5,706 nucleotides of DNA, taken from NCBI GenBank assembly GCA_018883485.1, contig VEQB01000163.1, positions 1 through 5,706 on the forward strand, given 5' to 3'. Both the position numbers and the translations under genes were made by a program. Each line of letters starts with the position of its first letter. Position 1 is the first letter of the stretch. Below are positions 1 through 5,706 of this stretch, one piece after another. The stretch comes from Bacteroidota bacterium (GTDB lineage Bacteria; Bacteroidota; Bacteroidia; UKL13-3). Under the pieces are notes generated by a model. It had not been told where the DNA came from and did no database searches. It worked only from the letters and a program-made list of their open reading frames with translations.

Positions 1-1112
1 GGGTTATACCATATGGCAATAAAAATAATGATTGGCTTAACTTAAATATTAGAAGAGTTAATAACCCTACATTGAGATTAAGTAATAATCAAATTGTAGG
101 GTATGTTTCAATAGGTTTAGATACAAACCCAGAATTAAAAGACCAGAGCAATCGTGAAGGTATTGTAGAAAGTCAATCATTTATAGATTTGAAAGAATTT
201 ATTATTCTAATTTTAAATGAAGTTGAAACTAGAAGATATATTGAAAGGCCTAGGGAAAACGATGCAGCGAACCTAAATAAGGATGGCCTATTTGACAGAT
301 TTTCACTAAAGACAATCATTTCTTATTTAAATGAAAAACTTCCAAATAATAAAGAAGTAATCGCTTTAGTTCAAAACAAGGAGTTAGAAATTCAAGAGGG
401 AGTAAAAAAGGTACAAGATGTAATATCAAGATATAGGAGGCTAACAACTTTGGGTCAATTAATTGATGTTATTCTTCATGACGGAGGAACTTACCTAGGT
501 AAGATTAACATTCAAGCAGGACTTATAAAAAGAGAATTGAGTAACTTACCTCCAAACATAGAAAACATTAGTTCAAGTGCCGATAAAATAATAAAAGTTA
601 GGGAGAATTTTGCGCAATTATTTAAAAGAATAGAGCCTTTTGGTGGTAGAAAACGGGGCAGACCTAGGCAGATTTTTGTTGAAGATATTATTGCTGACCA
701 ATTTTTACTTGCACATAGAGATATAGGAAAATTAAATATCAATTGTAAGATACCTGATAGTAAAAATGCTGTTACCATTGATGAGGCAGAACTAGGAATT
801 ATCATTATGAATTTGATAAACAATTCCATTTATTGGCTTGAAACAATTAGTGCTGAGCGAAAAATTGAAGTTTTGGTGGAGAGAAATAGTGATTCTCTTT
901 CAATTGTTTTTAGCGACAATGGACCTGGAATTAAGGATGGTACAGAATTGGCAATTTTTGACCCATATTTTAGCACGAGACCAGATGGAATTGGTTTAGG
1001 TTTAACTATTGTCGGCGAATTAGTATCCGAATACAATGGCGATTTTTATTTGGTAAATAATGGCCCGTTAGATGGGGCGACATTCAAAATAACTTTTAAA
1101 TACAGAATATAA
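1..1112 (+). CDS. GHKL-ATPase sensor histidine kinase with Hsp90-like upstream module (5' partial)
   Basis: The reading frame (first whole codon at position 3) is open to the left edge, so the gene starts outside the window; the TTG at 72 is the first possible start inside it but lies within conserved family sequence. The opening residues (around NNPTLRLSNNQIVGYV, then NPELKDQSNREG) resemble the transducer part following the ATP-binding fold of Hsp90-like/MORC-like ATPases, implying a first ATPase module upstream. A helical segment follows, then a dimerisation/phosphoacceptor-like helix LGQLIDVILHDGG with candidate phospho-His at 477-479. The C-terminal HATPase_c domain is complete: N box NLINNSIYWL (from 810), G1 box SDNGPGI (from 912), F box IFDPYF and G2 box GIGLGL (from 987). 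It should autophosphorylate and pass phosphate to the receiver protein encoded next, whose ATG follows its stop directly. No membrane segment is seen, so it is probably cytosolic. An AT-hook-like RGRPR lies at 654-668. Kinase identity is secure; the upstream module and signal are inferred. Confidence 0.88.
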   Translation, partial: VIPYGNKNNDWLNLNIRRVNNPTLRLSNNQIVGYVSIGLDTNPELKDQSNREGIVESQSFIDLKEFIILILNEVETRRYIERPRENDAANLNKDGLFDRFSLKTIISYLNEKLPNNKEVIALVQNKELEIQEGVKKVQDVISRYRRLTTLGQLIDVILHDGGTYLGKINIQAGLIKRELSNLPPNIENISSSADKIIKVRENFAQLFKRIEPFGGRKRGRPRQIFVEDIIADQFLLAHRDIGKLNINCKIPDSKNAVTIDEAELGIIIMNLINNSIYWLETISAERKIEVLVERNSDSLSIVFSDNGPGIKDGTELAIFDPYFSTRPDGIGLGLTIVGELVSEYNGDFYLVNNGPLDGATFKITFKYRI

Positions 1113-2192
1113 ATGGAAGTAAGAATATTATTTATTGATGATGAAAGTATAAGAGATGATTTAGTTGAATATTTCAATGACTATAAAATTGGCGATTATG
1201 TCATAAAAGCTACATCCGCGGATACTTTTGATGAAGGGCTTGAAAGGATTAAAAGAGAGTCTTTTGAAATTATTGTCCTCGATTTATGCAAAGGAAAAGC
1301 ATCAGAGGATGCTGAACAAGAAGGATTGAGTACATTAAAAAGTATCCAACAATTTACCTTTGTTCCAGTAATTTTTCATTCAGGTCTATCACATAAGATA
1401 GATAGTTATAAATCTTTAATTGTTGGGGTTACAGATAAAAGAGATGGTCAAGATGGCTTAGTAAAAGAAATTACCAGAATTTTAAAAAGTAATACCATTT
1501 TTCTTAAAAATAATATTCATCAAATCATAGATGCTGAACTAATCAGATATTTTTGGGAAGTTATTCATGGAAAAAGAAACTTGTTTAAACCGGATTTAAC
1601 AGACAGTTCGCTTGGGTACTTAATGCTAAGAAGGCTTGCTAATTCTTTGTCAAAAGAAAATATTAAATACTTAATTGGTGAAGAAAGAATTTCCGAAAAG
1701 GTTCATCCTATGGAATATTATATTTACCCTGTTACTAATAATGAATTTGAAACTGGAGAGGTTTTACTTAAAGATGGAAAATATTTTGTAATTCTTACTC
1801 CAAGCTGCGATTTTATTGAAGATAAGGCTAACAAAAGAGAAAGGCGAGCAGGTAAAGTTTTGCTGGCGGAAACCGTTTTATTAACTGAAAATGAATTTTA
1901 TATAGATTATTTGACCAATAAAAGTTCTAAAAATAAAGAAAAGCTGCAACGTCTTATTGAAAGTCGTAAAGGGGACCAATACTTTTTTTTACCTGGTACT
2001 CCCTTTATAAAAAATTTATTAGTTGACTTTCAAAACAAAATAATGGTTGATTATAGTGATTTAAAAGGATTCGAAAGGGTGGCATTATTGGATGACCCAT
2101 TTGTGCAGTCTATGATTTCAAGTTTTGTAAGATTCTACAATAGAATTGGTTCTCCAGATTTAGATTCAGAAGTCGTTCTAAACAACTTATAA
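1113..2192 (+). CDS. Response-regulator-like protein: CheY receiver domain plus uncharacterised C-terminal domain
   Basis: A 359-residue protein. Residues 1-125 form a receiver domain: ILFIDDE holds the acidic pair D9/D10, the phospho-acceptor is D57 in IIVLDLCKG, S90 in VIFHSG takes the conserved Thr/Ser position, and K109 in VTDKRDG is the conserved lysine. All catalytic positions are present, so it looks competent for phosphorylation, most likely by the kinase encoded immediately upstream (stop TAA 1110-1112, start ATG 1113, no gap, suggesting translational coupling). Residues 126-359 match no output domain I recognise. No helix-turn-helix or other DNA-binding motif was seen, so a transcription-factor role is not supported. 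This part contains a distinctive ILTPSCDF motif (residues 227-234), a basic stretch KANKRERRAGK (238-248) then VLLAETVLL, and ends with FVRFYNRIGSPDL. The C-terminal region may contact the downstream ATPase or helicase or be an effector; this is inference. A run of eight T lies at 1983-1990. The ATG is preferred because it abuts the previous stop and the receiver fold begins at once. Confidence 0.87.
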   Translation: MEVRILFIDDESIRDDLVEYFNDYKIGDYVIKATSADTFDEGLERIKRESFEIIVLDLCKGKASEDAEQEGLSTLKSIQQFTFVPVIFHSGLSHKIDSYKSLIVGVTDKRDGQDGLVKEITRILKSNTIFLKNNIHQIIDAELIRYFWEVIHGKRNLFKPDLTDSSLGYLMLRRLANSLSKENIKYLIGEERISEKVHPMEYYIYPVTNNEFETGEVLLKDGKYFVILTPSCDFIEDKANKRERRAGKVLLAETVLLTENEFYIDYLTNKSSKNKEKLQRLIESRKGDQYFFLPGTPFIKNLLVDFQNKIMVDYSDLKGFERVALLDDPFVQSMISSFVRFYNRIGSPDLDSEVVLNNL

Positions 2193-2210
2193 TTTTTAAA
2201 TTATAAATTT
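2193..2210. repeat. 18-bp AT-only spacer with a short inverted repeat
   Basis: The longest non-coding gap in the window consists only of A and T. It holds a perfect 6-bp inverted repeat with a 3-bp spacer, TAAATT-ATA-AATTTA (2197-2211), whose last base is the A of the next ATG. There is no Shine-Dalgarno sequence. It may simply be the A/T-rich leader typical of weakly SD-dependent genes; a role as a regulatory hairpin or protein site is possible but unsupported. Such short A/T palindromes are common by chance. Confidence 0.3.
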
Positions 2211-3680
2211 ATGGACTACTCCCAATACAAAACCCAGCAAGCCGAGCCCGAAGCTTCTTCAATGATTGAAACTTTTCGGGCTATCGGTTATAATATCGAA
2301 ACTGCCGTTGCTGATATTATTGATAATTCCATTTCGGCCAATGCAAAAAATATTTGGATAAACTTTGAGTGGAAAGGTGCTGAAACTTGGTTGTCAATTA
2401 AGGATGATGGCATTGGGATGAACAATGAAGAATTGATTCAAGCAATGCGTCCAGGAAGTAAAAATCCATTAGAAGACAGAAGTAACAAGGACCTCGGCAG
2501 ATTTGGTTTAGGGTTGAAAACCGCATCGTTTTCACAAGCACGAAAACTAACAGTCATAAGTAAGAAAAAGGATTATAGTGCTGTTTTCTGGACTTGGGAT
2601 TTAGATTATGTAAAACACACTGGTAATTGGAATTTAATTGACTTAATGCCTGCTGGGTTTAGTACAAAAACAATAGAAAGGTCTGCTTCTGGTACAATAG
2701 TTATTTGGAATGAAATTGATAGAGTGGTAAAGCATTTAAAACAAGAAGATACTATTGCATTAGATAAATTTCAGATAATAATGGAGCAAGTGAAAAAACA
2801 TTTGGCAATGGTATTTCATCGCTTTATTGAGAATAAAAAAATAAGAATATTTTTTCAAGACAATGAAATAAAATCATGGAATCCATTTCTGATTAATGAG
2901 CAATCAACTCAGTCCTTTCCAGAGGAACCATTGCACAATGGTGAGGTGACATTAAAGGGATTTGTTTTACCTCATAAATCAAAAATTTCAGAAGAAAAAT
3001 ATAAAGAGGCAGAAGGAACAAAAGGATGGAATGAACACCAAGGATTTTACATTTATCGGAATGAAAGACTATTGTTAGCGGGTGATTGGTTAGGGATGTT
3101 TCGTAAAGAAGAGCATTATAAACTTACAAGAATACCAATTGATTTACCCAATTCCTTGGACGCAGATTGGCAAATTGATATTAAGAAATCTGTTGCAAGG
3201 CCACCAATAATGTATAGAGACCAAATTAGAAATTATGCTTTAAAAGTTAGAGGACAGGCAGTAGAAGTTTATAGGCATAAAGGTAAAACTATTCAAAGAG
3301 CGGCTGGTCAGCAATTTATTCCACTTTGGATTGACCATAAAAAAGCAAACAAATGGTATTATAAAATCAATAGGGAGCATCCCTTGCTAGAAAAAATAAA
3401 AATTCAATCTAAATCAGAACCAGAAAAAGCAATTGAAATGCTGCTTCGTTTTATTGAGGAAACCATTCCAACTAAATCAATTTTTATTAAGGAAAGTGAA
3501 GAGCCCGAATCACAAGGAAAACCTTTTGATGACAATGACCAAGATATTATAAAAAGCACAATGCAAATTATGTTTAATAATCTGGTGAAAACAGGTAAAA
3601 AGCCAGAAGAATCAAAAGCAATAATAGGCAACCTCGAACCATTCAATTTATTCCCACATTTTTTGGAGTTTATTAATTAG
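2211..3680 (+). CDS. paraMORC/MutL-like GHKL ATPase of a Z1-helicase defence locus
   Basis: A complete 489-residue ATPase of the gyrase-Hsp90-kinase-MutL fold. The N box is AVADIIDNSISANA (residues 32-45) with the Mg-binding N39; G1 is KDDGIGM (64-70); the lid and G2 box are GRFGLGLKTASF (96-107). An S5-like transducer region follows, with QGFYIYRNERLLLAGDW (277-293) and DIKKSVARPP (323-332), whose lysines probably supply the ATP gamma-phosphate contact. The C-terminal ~130 residues are charged and contain no nuclease motif I recognise. In MORC and MutL proteins ATP binding drives dimerisation and clamping on DNA; by analogy this is the DNA-clamp or switch component partnered with the Z1 helicase encoded 3 bp downstream. 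The position usually held by the catalytic glutamate is Asp (D35). The ATG at 2211 directly follows an A/T spacer, and the conserved domain starts about 15 residues in, so this start fits. In the Mza naming it would be the MutL-type component; I leave the letter unassigned. Other GHKL families (gyrase, true MutL, kinase) fit less well because the S5 motifs match MORC-like proteins. Confidence 0.9.
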   Translation: MDYSQYKTQQAEPEASSMIETFRAIGYNIETAVADIIDNSISANAKNIWINFEWKGAETWLSIKDDGIGMNNEELIQAMRPGSKNPLEDRSNKDLGRFGLGLKTASFSQARKLTVISKKKDYSAVFWTWDLDYVKHTGNWNLIDLMPAGFSTKTIERSASGTIVIWNEIDRVVKHLKQEDTIALDKFQIIMEQVKKHLAMVFHRFIENKKIRIFFQDNEIKSWNPFLINEQSTQSFPEEPLHNGEVTLKGFVLPHKSKISEEKYKEAEGTKGWNEHQGFYIYRNERLLLAGDWLGMFRKEEHYKLTRIPIDLPNSLDADWQIDIKKSVARPPIMYRDQIRNYALKVRGQAVEVYRHKGKTIQRAAGQQFIPLWIDHKKANKWYYKINREHPLLEKIKIQSKSEPEKAIEMLLRFIEETIPTKSIFIKESEEPESQGKPFDDNDQDIIKSTMQIMFNNLVKTGKKPEESKAIIGNLEPFNLFPHFLEFIN

Positions 3681-3683
3681 ATT

Positions 3684-5706
3684 ATGTTACAAAATGCCAT
3701 TAAAACAATTAGGATTTTTTTGCCCACCACAAATGCCGTTACCCTTCAACAAATTGAAGATGCGGTTGATGAGGTACTTCATATACCGAGTTATAACGAA
3801 CTTGATAAAGAAAATCTAGTAAGGGAAGTTCAGGCCATTTACAATATTCGAATGGATGACTTCAGGATAATTGAGGCGTCCGAAAGAAAAATGCCTTGGG
3901 TAAATGAGTTTAAAAGTCAAATAAATTGGAGCTTTTGGGATAGGTATAGAGAATATTTAAAATATGATAAAAACTTTCCTGAGAATGTTCTCAATCAATT
4001 AGATAGATTAACTGATCGTACTTTGGACGGCCTGTTTAATCCTACTATAAAGGAAGGAATAAGTAAATATGGTTTAGTTGTTGGCCAAGTGCAATCTGGT
4101 AAAACATCAAATTATACAGGATTAATTTGCAAGGCAGCAGATTCTGGGTTTAAACTTATTATTGTTCTAGCTGGTATCCATAATAATTTAAGGAGTCAAA
4201 CTCAATTGCGTTTAGATGAGGGCTTTTTAGGTTTTGACACTCAACATCAAAGGGCCTTTGACCAAAATGGAATAAAATTAGGTGTTGGTAGAATTAATCA
4301 ACTTGGCACAGCCCACTCTTTAACTTCAAGTTTAGATAATGGTGATTTCACAGCTGGAGCGGCAAGTTCTTTAGGTATTAACTTTAGTACAAATGAACCA
4401 ATTATTGCAGTTGTAAAGAAAAATTCAAAGGTTTTAGAACGTTTATTACGATGGCTAACTGCTCAATCCATTGAATTACCTGATGGCAGGAAAATTATTG
4501 AGAATAAATCAATTTTATTAATTGATGATGAAGCTGATAATGCTTCAATAAATACAAATCCTGATGATGATAAGTCAACAAAAATTAATAGTTTAATTCG
4601 TGATATTCTTCGCTTATTTCATAAAAGTGGTTATGTTGGTTACACAGCGACTCCGTTTGCAAATATTTTTATTCCAATTGAGGAAGACCAGATTTTTCCA
4701 AGAGACTTTATAATTAATATTCCTGCAGCTACAAATTATATTGGTCCAGATAAAGTATTTGGTATAAAACCACTCGAGGATGATGAAATTTCAGATATTG
4801 TTCTGCCAATTGTAAATAGGATAAATGACTATCATGAGTTAATTCCTAATGGACATAAAAAAACTGCTGAACTACCAACTGAACTGCCTGATTCGTTAAA
4901 AATAGCGATTAAAAGTTTTATTATAACTTGTGCAATTCGTAGGTTAAGAGGGCAAATTAACAGCCATAATTCTATGCTTGTCCATGTGAGTAGGTTTATT
5001 ATTTGGCAAAAGCACTTAAAGTTATTGGTTGAAAACGTTTTTGATTATTATAGGAGAGGAATTGAATTTAAAACACCACAAATTATTGAGGAGTTGAGAC
5101 AAGTATTTGAGGTTGATTCGGAGAATTACAAGAGCTACAAAACAATTTCACAACAAATTTTAGATACTGATTTAAGTATCATAGACACGAATACTCAAAT
5201 TCACATTTGGGAAGATGTAAAACAACATTTACACGAAGCTGCATCCAGGATTTTGGTCAGGGAAATAAATGGTGGTTCTGGAGATGCTTTAAATTATTTT
5301 GACCATAAAAAAGGTTTGTCCGTAATTGCTATAGGTGGGGATAAACTATCACGAGGATTGACTCTTGAAGGTTTGTCAATTAGTTATTATTTAAGAGCCT
5401 CAAGAATGTATGATACTTTGATGCAAATGGGAAGGTGGTTCGGATATAGACCAGGCTATGTTGATTTATGCAGATTGTTTACAAGCAGGGAATTGAATGA
5501 GTGGTTTTGTCATATAACATTGGCATCAGAAGAGTTGAGAAACGAATTTGATTATATGGCTGATGTTGCTGGAAGTACACCAAAGGATTATGCATTAAAA
5601 GTTAGAACGCATCCAGGAGTATTACAAATTTCGGCATCAAATAAAATTCGCAGAGCAGTTAATATTGAGGTTTCTTGGGCAGGTAGGTTTGTAGAAAGTT
5701 ACCAAT
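3684..5706 (+). CDS. Z1-domain superfamily 2 helicase/ATPase (3' partial)
   Basis: The frame is open from ATG 3684 to the right edge, giving 674 visible residues; Z1 proteins are usually around 900 residues, so roughly the last quarter is missing. A helical N-terminal region (about 1-125) precedes a P-loop GQVQSGKT (134-141). Further helicase motifs are Walker B LLIDDEAD (278-285), motif III-like GYTATPFANIF (319-329), motif IV-like SMLVHVSR (430-437), motif V-like GGDKLSRGLTLEGL (551-564) and motif VI QMGRWFGYRPGY (581-592), with arginines R584 and R589 as likely ATP-sensing fingers. DDEAD, TATPFAN and GRWFGYRPGY are typical of the Z1 family. All ATPase motifs look intact. The protein should be an ATP-driven DNA translocase or helicase working with the MORC-like ATPase just upstream, and in known loci with a PD-(D/E)XK nuclease and AIPR protein encoded next. 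An in-frame stop at 3678-3680 lies just before ATG 3684, so no earlier start exists in this frame. Confidence 0.92.
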   Translation, partial: MLQNAIKTIRIFLPTTNAVTLQQIEDAVDEVLHIPSYNELDKENLVREVQAIYNIRMDDFRIIEASERKMPWVNEFKSQINWSFWDRYREYLKYDKNFPENVLNQLDRLTDRTLDGLFNPTIKEGISKYGLVVGQVQSGKTSNYTGLICKAADSGFKLIIVLAGIHNNLRSQTQLRLDEGFLGFDTQHQRAFDQNGIKLGVGRINQLGTAHSLTSSLDNGDFTAGAASSLGINFSTNEPIIAVVKKNSKVLERLLRWLTAQSIELPDGRKIIENKSILLIDDEADNASINTNPDDDKSTKINSLIRDILRLFHKSGYVGYTATPFANIFIPIEEDQIFPRDFIINIPAATNYIGPDKVFGIKPLEDDEISDIVLPIVNRINDYHELIPNGHKKTAELPTELPDSLKIAIKSFIITCAIRRLRGQINSHNSMLVHVSRFIIWQKHLKLLVENVFDYYRRGIEFKTPQIIEELRQVFEVDSENYKSYKTISQQILDTDLSIIDTNTQIHIWEDVKQHLHEAASRILVREINGGSGDALNYFDHKKGLSVIAIGGDKLSRGLTLEGLSISYYLRASRMYDTLMQMGRWFGYRPGYVDLCRLFTSRELNEWFCHITLASEELRNEFDYMADVAGSTPKDYALKVRTHPGVLQISASNKIRRAVNIEVSWAGRFVESYQ

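Noticed and set aside
72..74. TTG as the start codon of the first gene
   Set aside because: The frame stays open to the left edge, and the codons before 72 continue a conserved-looking segment. No ribosome-binding sequence precedes the TTG, so it is an internal leucine.
512..1036. Minus-strand open frames (512-829 and 830-1036)
   Set aside because: They lie wholly opposite the kinase's coding sequence, which has clear HATPase motifs, and their translations look like antisense shadows.
1496..1510. Inverted repeat ATTTTT-CTT-AAAAAT as a possible terminator
   Set aside because: It lies inside the receiver gene, is made only of A/T pairs in the stem and would be a weak hairpin; it is expected by chance in such AT-rich DNA.
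819..2340. Shared AATTCCATTT in the kinase (about 822) and the MORC-like gene (about 2324) as a possible repeat
   Set aside because: Both copies encode the N box (NNSI and DNSI) of homologous ATPase folds, so the short match reflects protein similarity rather than a DNA repeat.
3404..3646. Minus-strand open frame of 80 codons
   Set aside because: It is antisense to the C-terminal part of the MORC-like gene, with no recognisable motif or start signal.
3715..3721. Seven-T run near the start of the Z1 gene, also a slippery-type heptamer (T TTT TTG)
   Set aside because: A shift here would give only a very short peptide, and the run encodes ordinary hydrophobic residues (Ile-Phe-Leu) in an AT-rich gene.
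1..5706. CRISPR array, tRNA, rRNA, insertion sequence or attachment site
   Set aside because: No regularly spaced repeats, transposase motifs, tRNA-like cloverleaf or terminal repeats were seen, and almost every base is within the four coding frames.

Overview
The window is AT-rich (roughly one third G+C by eye) and carries four tightly packed genes, all on the + strand. The gaps are 0, 18 and 3 bp, with no stretch of non-coding DNA long enough to hold another gene. Starts lack convincing Shine-Dalgarno sequences and codons are strongly A/T-ending. This pattern suggests a bacterium of the Bacteroidota, but that assignment is inference from composition and style only. Both ends of the window cut through genes, so the operon extends in both directions.

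Layout. (1) 1-1112: C-terminal part of a large GHKL-ATPase histidine kinase, open through the left edge. (2) 1113-2192: a protein with a CheY-like receiver domain and a long uncharacterised C-terminal region. (3) 2211-3680: a paraMORC/MutL-like GHKL ATPase. (4) 3684 to the right edge: a Z1-domain superfamily 2 helicase/ATPase, lacking its C-terminal end.

Interpretation. Genes 3 and 4 are the hallmark pair of predicted restriction-like phage-defence loci, in which a MORC/MutL-type ATPase sits beside a Z1 helicase. Such loci were described computationally as the prokaryotic relatives of eukaryotic MORC proteins, and a related arrangement is known as Mza (MutL, Z1, DUF, AIPR). The usual companions are a PD-(D/E)XK nuclease, an AIPR protein and often a cytosine DNA methyltransferase. 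They would be expected to the right of the window and are not visible here.

The less ordinary part is the first pair, a histidine kinase and receiver protein that look intact for phosphotransfer and sit directly upstream in the same apparent operon. The simplest model is that gene 1 senses a state through its Hsp90-like ATPase part, signals by phosphate to gene 2, and gene 2 controls or takes part in the ATPase-helicase machine of genes 3 and 4. The gene identities are well supported. The signalling link and the defence role of this particular locus are inference.
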